A stretch of 64,000 nucleotides of DNA from Eubacteriales bacterium (lineage in GTDB: Bacteria; Bacillota; Clostridia; Lachnospirales; Lachnospiraceae). The stretch spans positions 62,001-126,000 of the forward strand of contig JAUNGM010000005.1 of NCBI GenBank assembly GCA_030524545.1, written 5' to 3'. Numbering within the stretch: position 1 is the stretch's first letter; the number at the start of each line of letters is the position of its first letter. The notes beneath the pieces were generated by a model. That model was not told where the DNA came from. It did no database searches and was given only the letters and a program-made list of their open reading frames with translations. Positions 16,529-23,529 of this stretch are shown piece by piece. Both the position numbers and the translations under genes were made by a program.

Positions 16529-17887
16529 TTATGCCGCAGGCAGTTCCCCCTTTTTTATTTTTCGGGCAGATTCTTTTACACAGGCAAAACACATGGGTGT
16601 GATGTAGCAGCATGCCGTGATCCATGCTGTCTGATCTGCAAAACAAATGGCCGTATAGCCGAAGGCTTTCACAAAGACAAGACTGACCAGAATCCTGGCA
16701 AACATTTCTGTAACGCCTGAGAAAACAGCCCGTCCGGAATATCCCAGCCCCTGGGTACTCATACGGCAGATATTGAGGATACCAAGCGCCCAGTAGAAAA
16801 ATCCCATACAGCGCAGGTATTTGGCAGAGGCATCCAGCACGTCCGCAGCCGAACTGCTGACAAAGATCATGGACAATGCCCTTCCTCCAAGAATCAGCAC
16901 AAGTCCTGCCGCAAGCCCATATCCAACAGCAATGGCCAGCCCTTCAAAGATACCTTTACGAATCCGGTCCGCTCTGCCTGCGCCAAGATTCTGTCCGCAG
17001 AAGACAGACACTGCTGTTCCAACCGCATCAAACGGGCACATGGTAAACTGCTTGATTCTCATACCTGCCGTGAACCCGGACACATAAACACTTCCCAGCC
17101 CATTATTTGCAGCCTGCATCACCATACTTCCGATCGCCGTGATCGAAAACTGAAGTCCCATCGGAACACCCATTACCAGCAGTTCTTTTGATACGGTGCC
17201 CTGCAGCCGGCAATTTTCCCCGGACGGACGCAGAATTTCCACATGTCCGGCAATAAAGGCCAGGCATAAGATCCCGCTCACTGCCTGAGACGCGATCGTT
17301 GCGATCGCAGCACCTGCACAGCCCCATTTCAGTACAATAATACAAAACAAATCCAGAAAAATATTCAAAACCGTAGAAATAACCAGAAAGAAAAATGGTG
17401 TCCTGCTGTCCCCGATGGACCGCAGAATGCCGGACAGAAAATTATACAGCAGCGTAAACGGAAGCCCCAGGAAGATCACGAACAGATACCGGTAAGCATT
17501 CTCATAAATATCTTCCGGTACCGACAGCATATGTAAGATCCACGGACAAAGCACCGTACACAGGACAGTCATCACCGCGGCCAGCACGGCTGTCAGAACT
17601 GCTCCGTTAAAGATATAATCCTTCATCCGCCCAAGCCTCCCTGCGCCGAAATACTTCGCCACAGGTACCCCAAATCCTGCGCAGGAACCAATACAAAAGC
17701 CCAATACCAGAAACTGCACGCTGCTGGATGCCCCCACGCTTGCCAGCGCCTCTGTTCCCAGAACTCTTCCCACGATCGCTGCATCAATGATGTTGTAGGT
17801 CTGCTGCAGTAAATTTCCAATTAACAGAGGCAGCGCAAACTGCAGCATCAATTTCAGCGGCCTGCCCTCCGTCATACTTGTTGTCAC
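16529..17887 (-). CDS. MATE-family efflux transporter
   Basis: A 452-residue membrane protein with 12 predicted segments in two homologous halves; MTEGRPLKLMLQFALPLLIG and NIIDAAIVGRVLGTEALASVG are typical MATE N-terminal features. It would export cationic drugs or metabolites using a Na+ or H+ gradient. The start is uncertain: GTG at 17885-17887 has an AAAGGGTGAG site at suitable distance, while GTG 17896 is too close to it and ATG 17875 is also possible. Substrate unknown. Confidence 0.9.
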   Translation of the reverse strand: MTTSMTEGRPLKLMLQFALPLLIGNLLQQTYNIIDAAIVGRVLGTEALASVGASSSVQFLVLGFCIGSCAGFGVPVAKYFGAGRLGRMKDYIFNGAVLTAVLAAVMTVLCTVLCPWILHMLSVPEDIYENAYRYLFVIFLGLPFTLLYNFLSGILRSIGDSRTPFFFLVISTVLNIFLDLFCIIVLKWGCAGAAIATIASQAVSGILCLAFIAGHVEILRPSGENCRLQGTVSKELLVMGVPMGLQFSITAIGSMVMQAANNGLGSVYVSGFTAGMRIKQFTMCPFDAVGTAVSVFCGQNLGAGRADRIRKGIFEGLAIAVGYGLAAGLVLILGGRALSMIFVSSSAADVLDASAKYLRCMGFFYWALGILNICRMSTQGLGYSGRAVFSGVTEMFARILVSLVFVKAFGYTAICFADQTAWITACCYITPMCFACVKESARKIKKGELPAA

Positions 17888-18124
17888 AAAACTCACCCTT
17901 TGCTGTTTTTTCCTTACATTCTATCACATGATTCTAAAATGTTCCATTGCCGTCCATGCAAAAATCTGCTTTCTTTTCTTTCAGAGTTCATCATAATGCA
18001 CAGATGCGGCATCTGCCCAAAAATAAAAGCCGTATACTGAATCCAATCAGCACACAGCCCTTACAAGCACTCTTCATATAAAACTATGTTATTTTACACT
18101 GTCCGGTAATACATCAAACGGGTT

Positions 18125-18355
18125 TTATACAGCAGCAAGAAACGGGGTAATTTTTTCCAGAATACATTTGTCGTCGGAATCATAGGTTAACATCTGTGGT
18201 TTGGTCAGATCAAGCCCGAACACGCCAATTACTGACTTGGCATCTACCGTACGGGATCCTGAGCCCAGGTCAAAATCACCATCCATCTTCTCAATGATGC
18301 TGATAAATTTCCTCACCTGCTCGACGTCTTCAAATTGTACATATACCTGCTGCAT
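18125..18355 (-). CDS. HPr-like protein lacking the catalytic histidine
   Basis: A 76-residue protein with the HPr fold pattern; the segment around residues 36-56 (VDAKSVIGVFGLDL) matches the HPr Ser46 region, with Ser41 equivalent to the regulatory serine. The GLHARPA active-site motif is replaced (VQFEDVEQVRKF), so it cannot take part in normal PTS phosphotransfer. The ATG at 18353-18355 is chosen because of its AAAGGGTGA site; the longer frame begins at the predicted transcription start. A regulatory role like that of Crh is possible but inferred. It stands alone, downstream of thiM. Confidence 0.75.
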   Translation of the reverse strand: MQQVYVQFEDVEQVRKFISIIEKMDGDFDLGSGSRTVDAKSVIGVFGLDLTKPQMLTYDSDDKCILEKITPFLAAV

Positions 18356-18444
18356 AATAATCACCCTTTCCCGTATTTCTGCATCCCGGAATCCTTTCAT
18401 ACCTCTGATAAAATCTTGTGATATCGTTTTCATTTTTCATGCAC

Positions 18445-18473
18445 ATTATATACCCTGCATTCCTCAATGTAAA
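18445..18473 (-). promoter_or_regulatory. Promoter of the HPr-like gene
   Basis: Minus strand TTTACA (18468-18473), 17-nt spacer, TATAAT (18445-18450). Transcription would begin near 18437, at the edge of the longer reading frame, which supports the shorter start at 18355. Confidence 0.75.
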
Positions 18474-18577
18474 TTGTCATTTTGGCGAATGTTTGATTCT
18501 TTCTTTGTGCGGGATGACAATACCGTTTACCGTAAGTATTCCCCTGTTTTCGTAAATTATGCAGACTATTCCATAAA

Positions 18578-19414
18578 TCAGAAAATTTTTTCGACACGCT
18601 GCAGCTCTTTCACCTGTGCTTTCCGCAGCAGAGACACGGCATCGATCAGCTGAATACGGTAAGTCCCGGTTCCGCCGCGGACTTCTCTTGTGCGGTGACG
18701 AGCAAGCTCTCCGCAGATTCCCATAACCCCGCAGGATGCTGCTGCAGATTCCAGCGTATTCTCCACACTCAAAAATGCACCTAAAAGAACGGACTCCATG
18801 CACCCGGATCCGGTAATCTTTGCCATCATACTGCTTCCGTTATGAACGGCATATACATTCTTCCCGTCAGAAACCAAATCTGTTTCTCCTGATGCAGCAA
18901 TAATCGTCCGTCGTTCTTCGGCAAATCTGCGTACCAATTCTGCCGTTTCCTCCAAAGCTCCTCCGCAAAGCATATCCTCTTTTGCTGCATCTACTCCCGA
19001 AGCTGTGCTGCTGTCTGTAGCCAGAGCTTTGATCTCGGACAGGTTCCCTCTGATGCAGGAAGGCGTTATCTGATGCAGCAGTTCAAAACAGAGCTTTCTT
19101 CGGAAAGAGGAGCCTGCTGCACCCACAGGATCCACCACCACCGCATGATTCAGCTCAAAAGCCCTTTTTCCTGCTGCCACCATTGCTTCAAAGGATTCGG
19201 TTGCACCCAGGTTGCAGACAAGGCTGCTGCAGCCCTCCGTCACTTCTGCTGCTTCCAGCGGATGATGGGCCATCGTGGGCGAAGCCCCTGCTGCAAGAAG
19301 AATGTTGGCACAGTCATTCACTGTAACGATATTCGTAATGCAGTGAACCAGAGGTCTTTTCTCCTGTATTGCTGTCCATAGATCCCATATTTTTTCTGCG
19401 GTGATTTCTGCCAT
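18578..19414 (-). CDS. thiM: ThiM, hydroxyethylthiazole kinase
   Basis: ThiM phosphorylates 4-methyl-5-(2-hydroxyethyl)thiazole for thiamine salvage. The 278-residue protein has the family segments PLVHCITNIVTVNDCAN, GASPTMAHHPLEA, VVDPVGAAGSS, RGNLSEI and the catalytic GSGCMESVLLGAF near the C-terminus. The start is placed at the ATG of residue 4 of the longest frame because GGAAGG is too close to the first ATG (19421-19423) and well spaced for 19414. It follows thiW in the riboswitch-controlled operon; between them lies a GC-rich hairpin (about 19459-19504). Confidence 0.94.
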   Translation of the reverse strand: MAEITAEKIWDLWTAIQEKRPLVHCITNIVTVNDCANILLAAGASPTMAHHPLEAAEVTEGCSSLVCNLGATESFEAMVAAGKRAFELNHAVVVDPVGAAGSSFRRKLCFELLHQITPSCIRGNLSEIKALATDSSTASGVDAAKEDMLCGGALEETAELVRRFAEERRTIIAASGETDLVSDGKNVYAVHNGSSMMAKITGSGCMESVLLGAFLSVENTLESAAASCGVMGICGELARHRTREVRGGTGTYRIQLIDAVSLLRKAQVKELQRVEKIF

Positions 19415-19524
19415 ATCCGACATTCCTTCCCAAATAAAAATGATTCTCTATCTGCTCTGCGGCCTCCCGGAAATACTGACTCCCGAACAGCCGCGGAGCA
19501 TTCTGCGTTTCGTTGTGCGTTTAG

Positions 19525-20037
19525 TTATGCGTTCAACTGTGCTTTCATGTTTTCAAGGACACCAACATTCTTCAGCGCCACAGTAATCACAATGGCAATG
19601 AGAGTTCCGCCCGCCGTACTGATCAGGAACGGAACTACAAATGTAAAGAGAGCTGCATTTTCGTTCCCAAGGATCAATGCGGAAATGGGGTAGGAAAGCA
19701 TTCCGCCGATCACGGCTGTTCCGAATACTTCACCCACATACGCCGCCGGAAGCATTTTCATATGCTTATACAAAAATCCGGCAAGAAATGCACCGCACAT
19801 GCTTCCCGGAAATGCCAGAAGCGTGCCAAGGCCAAGAAGATTGCGGATGAGGCTCGCAATAAATGCTGCCGCCAGTGCCCACCACGGTCCCAGCAAAATA
19901 CCGCAGAGAACATTCACCAAATGCTGTACAGGCGCACATTTGGAACCGAATACAGGAATGGAGAAGGTTGAGCCGACTACTGCGATTGCGGCAAAGATTG
20001 CGGTTAATGCGATTTTTTTGGTGTTTGAATTGTTCAT
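19525..20037 (-). CDS. thiW: ThiW, thiazole-precursor uptake component of an ECF transporter
   Basis: A 170-residue membrane protein with five or six helices, characteristic FGSKCAPVQHLVNVLCGILLGP and FPGSMCGAFLAGFLYK segments of ThiW, the predicted substrate-binding (S) component for hydroxyethylthiazole. It would work with a shared ECF ATPase module encoded elsewhere, supplying thiazole to ThiM downstream. The ATG at 20035-20037 follows AGAGGAC. Expression is controlled by the TPP riboswitch about 450 nt upstream. Confidence 0.9.
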   Translation of the reverse strand: MNNSNTKKIALTAIFAAIAVVGSTFSIPVFGSKCAPVQHLVNVLCGILLGPWWALAAAFIASLIRNLLGLGTLLAFPGSMCGAFLAGFLYKHMKMLPAAYVGEVFGTAVIGGMLSYPISALILGNENAALFTFVVPFLISTAGGTLIAIVITVALKNVGVLENMKAQLNA

Positions 20038-20169
20038 ACTGTCCTCTTTTCTGCTCCCTTCCACACGGGAGCTGATATTTTATCTGACTTCCCCAAAGGT
20101 CTTCCGGTTTCGCAGAGCAGGACAATATGCCGGGGCCGCATGCAGGAGACAGACATTTATAGTGAAACA

Positions 20170-20360
20170 AGGTACTAAAGAACCTCCGGCTGCTCTGCAG
20201 AGAAGGATTTCTCCATTTCCTGTCACGCCGGCTGAGCCGGACAGACTTTCCTCCCGTTCGGTTCTCCCCGCAGGATACCATCTGCCTGTTCTGCTCATCT
20301 TCCGGCGCCTTCACCGGGAAACTCCCGGTGATCACTAATGCAGCGGTGTTTTCAGTACCT
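20170..20360 (-). ncRNA. Unidentified structured leader RNA between the TPP riboswitch and thiW
   Basis: On the minus strand a 10-bp closing helix (20351-20360 with 20170-20179, AGGTACTGAA with TTTAGTACCT) encloses about 170 nt. Inside are a clean hairpin CACCGGGA/TCCCGGTG near 20314-20332, a helix CTGTC/GACAG near 20220-20245 and purine-rich loops (GGGAGGAAAGTC). It does not match TPP, cobalamin, glycine, lysine, THF or GEMM consensus elements as I know them, nor RNase P beyond one short word. It could be a further regulatory RNA or a remnant. No coding potential is convincing. Confidence 0.4.
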
Positions 20361-20432
20361 CTAAATGTTCCTCTTGCATTATTTTTTTATAGCGGCCCAA
20401 GGTGGTGCCCCCAATTTGCCGCTCGTCAGCAC

Positions 20433-20470
20433 AAAAAAATACGCAAAACACCAAAACAGGTATTTTACGC
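20433..20470 (-). terminator. Attenuator terminator of the TPP riboswitch
   Basis: On the minus strand, GCGTAAAATACC pairs with GGTGTTTTGCGT (two wobble pairs) across a 6-nt loop, followed by ATTTTTTT. It starts about 20 nt after the riboswitch aptamer, the usual place for a transcription-stopping expression platform. Confidence 0.8.
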
Positions 20471-20489
20471 AAAAACGAATTGCTGTCTA

Positions 20490-20573
20490 TTTCCCTACGT
20501 TGGCATTATCCAAATCAGGTTATGGGTTAAAAGCTTCCGCTTTCTCTCAGCCCATTGCTATGAGCACCCCGTT
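20490..20573 (-). ncRNA. TPP riboswitch aptamer controlling thiW-thiM
   Basis: Read on the minus strand, the element has the THI-box landmarks in order: ACGGGGTGC, GGGCTGAGAG, an insertion helix AGCGGAAGCTTT, AACCCATAACCTGATTTGG and GGATAATGCCAACGTAGG. These form the two ligand-binding arms for the pyrimidine and pyrophosphate of thiamine pyrophosphate. It sits directly downstream of a strong promoter and upstream of an intrinsic terminator, so high TPP should stop transcription of the thiazole uptake and kinase genes. Confidence 0.96.
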
Positions 20574-20588
20574 CATTTTTATTTTTTT

Positions 20589-20616
20589 ATTATACCAGAT
20601 ATGAGAAGTTTTGCAA
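20589..20616 (-). promoter_or_regulatory. Promoter of the TPP-riboswitch transcript
   Basis: Minus strand TTGCAA (20611-20616), 16-nt spacer and extended -10 TGGTATAAT (TATAAT at 20589-20594), about 10-15 nt before the riboswitch. Confidence 0.8.
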
Positions 20617-20642
20617 CCCCTAAATCATCCCTCTTTTTTTCT

Positions 20643-20693
20643 GAAAAAAGCGTATAGCCGACATTGAGCCATGCTCCGCAGCTACACGCTTTC
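20643..20693 (-). terminator. Terminator downstream of the cytidylate-kinase-like gene
   Basis: Stem AAAGCGTGTAGC pairs with GCTATACGCTTT (one wobble), then TTTT on the minus strand. A second small hairpin, ATCCCTTTAGGGAT, lies right after the gene stop (20742-20756). Confidence 0.75.
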
Positions 20694-20760
20694 TATCAGC
20701 CAGACAAACCCTTACTATATACATGGCGGATGCCATTCCGGTATCCCTTTAGGGATTTTC

Positions 20761-21348
20761 TTAATACAGCTCCCTGATTACCTCTACGCATTTTTCGATT
20801 CCCAGGGCACCGCTGTCCAGGGCTATATGGTAATTCTGTGCTTTTCCCCACTCCATATTCGTGTAGAACTGGTAATAGGATTTACGTCTTTTGTCCTTAT
20901 CCTGTACACGCTTTTTCGGGCTCTCCCCGGTTTCACCGTATACTTTCACAATACGTTCTGCTCGTTTCTCCATATCTGCATGAATGAAAACCTTCAGGCA
21001 GTCCGCATTGTCGCTCAGGATATAATCTGCACAGCGTCCCACAATAACACAGGATTCTTTTTCAGCCAGTTCCTCAATGACCTGTCTCTGAACAGACCAC
21101 AGATAATCCTGAGTAGAGTTTCCGTAAAAGGATCTTTCAGAGGAAAACGCATTTGCCAGCCAGCTTCCGTGAACTGCATGTTCCCCTCTCTCTTCAATAT
21201 ATTCTTTTGTCAGGCCGCTCTCTTCTGCAATTTTTTCAATCAACTCGGAATCATAGCAGGGGATTCCAAGCTTCTCTGCTGTCATCCTGCCAATTGTTCT
21301 GCCCCCGCTGCCAAATTCACGGCTGATCGTAATAATTCTGTTGCTCAT
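20761..21348 (-). CDS. Cytidylate kinase-like nucleotide kinase
   Basis: A 195-residue P-loop protein of the cytidylate-kinase-like family (not the classic Cmk). The N-terminal IITISREFGSGGRTIG (residues 5-20) is the phosphate-binding loop; CVIVGRCADYIL near 100 and RIVKVYGE followed by DKDKRRKSYYQFY near 150-165 form the core and lid. Members are common in Clostridia and their substrate is not established; nucleotide monophosphate phosphorylation is the family expectation. The ribosome site AGAGAGGTAATT is the end of the first copy of a tandem repeat. It follows a MATE gene on the same strand. Confidence 0.85.
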   Translation of the reverse strand: MSNRIITISREFGSGGRTIGRMTAEKLGIPCYDSELIEKIAEESGLTKEYIEERGEHAVHGSWLANAFSSERSFYGNSTQDYLWSVQRQVIEELAEKESCVIVGRCADYILSDNADCLKVFIHADMEKRAERIVKVYGETGESPKKRVQDKDKRRKSYYQFYTNMEWGKAQNYHIALDSGALGIEKCVEVIRELY

Positions 21349-21349
21349 A

Positions 21350-21455
21350 ATTACCTCTCTTTCTGCCGCACTTGCTGCGGCAATATTGGGATACCCTTGG
21401 GTATTACCTCACTTTCTGCCGCACTTGCTGCGGCAATATTGGGATGCCCTTGGGC
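21350..21455. repeat. Two tandem 53-nt repeats with paired compensatory changes
   Basis: Units at 21350-21402 and 21403-21455 differ at only three positions. Each unit holds a hairpin GCCGCA-CTTGC-TGCGGC (21365-21381, 21418-21434), the palindrome CAATATTG, and a second hairpin. The second hairpin is ATACCCTTGGGTAT (21391-21404) in one unit and ATGCCCTTGGGCAT (21444-21457) in the other: an A-T pair replaced by G-C, so base pairing is preserved. On the minus strand each unit ends in a GAGGTAAT-type ribosome-site word. The repeats fill the whole gap between the MATE gene and the kinase-like gene. Confidence 0.9.
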
Positions 21456-21464
21456 ATTACCTCT

Positions 21465-22856
21465 CTAGTTTTTCAAAGTTTTATATGTGTATGCAATCAC
21501 GATTGCCGAAATCACAAATGTAAGGATATCTGATACAGGCATGGAGTACAGCACGCCGTTCAATCCGAAGAAAACCGGCAGGATCAAAGCAAATCCCACG
21601 CCGAACACTACTTCACGCACCAGAGAAAGCATAGTGGAGAGGAATGCCTTTCCCAGAGACTGCAGGTAAATAAAAGTTGCTTTGTTCACGGTTGCCAGAG
21701 GCATCAGGCAAAGGTAAATACGGAAGCATTTGATTGCAAAATCTGTGTAATAAGTACTTTCATTGGATGCACCGAAAATACCGATAAGCTGACGCGGGAA
21801 CAGTTCTACAATAAACAACGCAGCAAGCCCTACCAGAAATTCCGCGATCAGCAGCCTGGTAAAGAGCTGGCTTGCCCTGTCTTTGCGTCCTGCACCAACG
21901 TTATACCCTACAATCGGGATACAGCCGGCAGACATACCTACTGCGATGGAGATGACGATCTGGAAGAATTTCATAACGATGCCAAGTACAGCCATAGGAA
22001 TCTGTGCATACTCAGTCTGTCCGAAGATCGGATCCAGCGCGCCGTATTTCAGTGTCATGTTCTGGATGGCCGCCATCGCAGCTACCAGGGAAATCTGTGA
22101 CAGGAAGCTGCAGATACCGAGCGGAAGATATTTCTTCGCCAGTTTTCCGTGGATACCAAAGCTGCTCTTTTCCAGTTTCACAGCTTTCATATGGAGCAGA
22201 TACCAGATGGATAAAATTGCTGTCAGGATCTGGCCAAGGATCGTTGCTACTGCTGCACCCATCATGCCCCATTTGAAAATGAAAATAAAAATCGGATCCA
22301 GGATAATGTTTGTCAACGCGCCTCCAAGTGTGGCAAACATGGCAAACTTCGGGCTTCCGTCTGAACGGATGATCGGATTCATGGCCTGGCCGAACATATA
22401 AAACGGTACACCTATCGTAATCCAGAAAAAGTATTCCTTTGCATGATAGAAGGTATCTTCATTGACACGGCCTCCGAACATGGTCAGGATCTGTTCCTGA
22501 AAGATCAGATAAACAGCCGTCAGAATCACACTGATGATCACGCAGAGTACAACTGCACTTCCGATACTCTTATGTGCATCCTGCTTTTTGTTGGCACCAA
22601 GGCTGATACTGACAAATGCACAGCAGCCGTCACCAATCATAACAGCCAGCGAAAGTGCTACGACTGTCAGCGGAAACACAACCGTATTGGCTGCATTTCC
22701 ATAAGACCCCAGATAATCCGCATTTGCAATAAAAATCTGGTCAACTATATTGTACAGCGCTGCTACCAGCAGCGAAATAATACACGGCACTGCATATTTT
22801 CTCATCAATGTGCCAAGCGGTTCTGTTTCCAGAAAGGTATTTGACTTTTTTTCCAT
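21465..22856 (-). CDS. MATE-family efflux transporter (second copy)
   Basis: A 463-residue membrane protein with 12 helices; PLGTLMRKYAVPCIISLLVAALYNIVDQIFI is typical of the DinF/MepA-like MATE branch (the motif spans residues 13 onward). It would export drugs or metabolites driven by a cation gradient. The ATG at 22854-22856 has GGAGGAGTT before it; an in-frame TTG at 22871 is too early. It is distinct in sequence from the MATE protein at 16529-17887. A strong hairpin with a T-tract lies in its leader. Confidence 0.9.
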   Translation of the reverse strand: MEKKSNTFLETEPLGTLMRKYAVPCIISLLVAALYNIVDQIFIANADYLGSYGNAANTVVFPLTVVALSLAVMIGDGCCAFVSISLGANKKQDAHKSIGSAVVLCVIISVILTAVYLIFQEQILTMFGGRVNEDTFYHAKEYFFWITIGVPFYMFGQAMNPIIRSDGSPKFAMFATLGGALTNIILDPIFIFIFKWGMMGAAVATILGQILTAILSIWYLLHMKAVKLEKSSFGIHGKLAKKYLPLGICSFLSQISLVAAMAAIQNMTLKYGALDPIFGQTEYAQIPMAVLGIVMKFFQIVISIAVGMSAGCIPIVGYNVGAGRKDRASQLFTRLLIAEFLVGLAALFIVELFPRQLIGIFGASNESTYYTDFAIKCFRIYLCLMPLATVNKATFIYLQSLGKAFLSTMLSLVREVVFGVGFALILPVFFGLNGVLYSMPVSDILTFVISAIVIAYTYKTLKN

Positions 22857-22900
22857 TTTGAACTCCTCCAAAACTTTTTTATTACTTATTTTATAACAAC

Positions 22901-22950
22901 AAAAAAAGCGGGTAACGACAACTGGATTTACGCAGTTACGCTACTCGCTT
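22901..22950 (-). terminator. Terminator hairpin in the leader of the second MATE gene
   Basis: A long imperfect stem (22906-22950; AAGCG-GTA-CG-AACTG strands with small bulges) is followed on the minus strand by TTTTTTT (22901-22907). It ends the small gene at 23000-23239 but also lies immediately after a promoter-like TTGACT-N18-TATTAT (22982-22987 and 22958-22963), so it could be an attenuator of the MATE gene. Confidence 0.7.
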
Positions 22951-22957
22951 CTTTATT

Positions 22958-22987
22958 ATAATACTATTTTTTTTATTAAAAAGTCAA
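22958..22987 (-). promoter_or_regulatory. Candidate promoter upstream of the MATE leader hairpin
   Basis: Minus strand TTGACT (22982-22987), 18-nt A/T-rich spacer and TATTAT (22958-22963), with an overlapping TATAAT at 22955-22960. Transcription would start near 22951, exactly at the foot of the terminator-like hairpin. Confidence 0.5.
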
Positions 22988-22999
22988 TATTTTTTTTCA

Positions 23000-23239
23000 T
23001 CAATCCAGGTAATTTCCAACCGGCGATGTATTATATTGTTTTTTAATCTCGATCATCACAGAGCCATCCTCCAGCTCTTTTTCAGAAAGGATTTTATATT
23101 TTGTTCCGTTCTTATCAAGACCGGTTTTGTATTTTTTGACTTCCTCCTGCACAACTTTTACCGCATAGTCGTGCCCCAGATCCTCTTTCAGAAGAAAATG
23201 TAGTGTCTGTGTGATGCATGCTGCTTTTACACGTTTCAT
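23000..23239 (-). CDS. Small protein of unknown function (79 residues)
   Basis: Not recognised. The sequence is charged and soluble, begins MKRVKAACITQTLHFLLKED and contains a lysine/glutamate-rich middle (VVQEEVKKYKTGLDKNGTKY) and a beta-rich end (GSVMIEIKKQYNTSP). There is no signal peptide, membrane segment or cysteine pair. AGAGGTTG precedes the ATG at 23237-23239. Good ribosome site, its own terminator and codon use like its neighbours suggest a real gene. It lies alone between a MATE gene and a divergent aminotransferase. Confidence 0.65.
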   Translation of the reverse strand: MKRVKAACITQTLHFLLKEDLGHDYAVKVVQEEVKKYKTGLDKNGTKYKILSEKELEDGSVMIEIKKQYNTSPVGNYLD

Positions 23240-23529
23240 ATGATATCAACCTCTTTCCGGCGCATGATAAATGCCAGTTGTGTCTACCGGCCTTTATATT
23301 GCTCCTATTTACTATTATTTTAACAATTTGGCCAAAATTTTGTAAGTATTTTTTTGATTATTAAAAAATTTCAGAAAAATGAACAAAATCTGCCGCCGCT
23401 CCTTCTGTGCAAAATGTCCAGAGTAAAAATCCCTTGTTTTCCATCACTTAAAATGCTAGAATGAATAATGATTTTACGCTGATTATTGTAAATACAGTGA
23501 CATTTTTTAAAGAAAGAGGGATACATACG

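Noticed and set aside
19766-20335. 189-residue minus-strand frame in the thiW leader
   Set aside because: Overlaps thiW in another frame and the structured leader; no ribosome site and no resemblance to a protein family.
20170-20360. Cobalamin riboswitch or RNase P RNA in the thiW leader
   Set aside because: Lacks the B12-box and the GGTG/CCACTG landmarks; only the short GAGGAAAGTC word recalls RNase P and the rest does not fit.
21350-21457. CRISPR array
   Set aside because: Only two units, directly abutting with no spacers and no cas genes.
20671-21468. 265-residue plus-strand frame across the kinase-like gene and the 53-nt repeats
   Set aside because: Antisense of a recognisable P-loop protein; its C-terminus is merely the translated tandem repeat.
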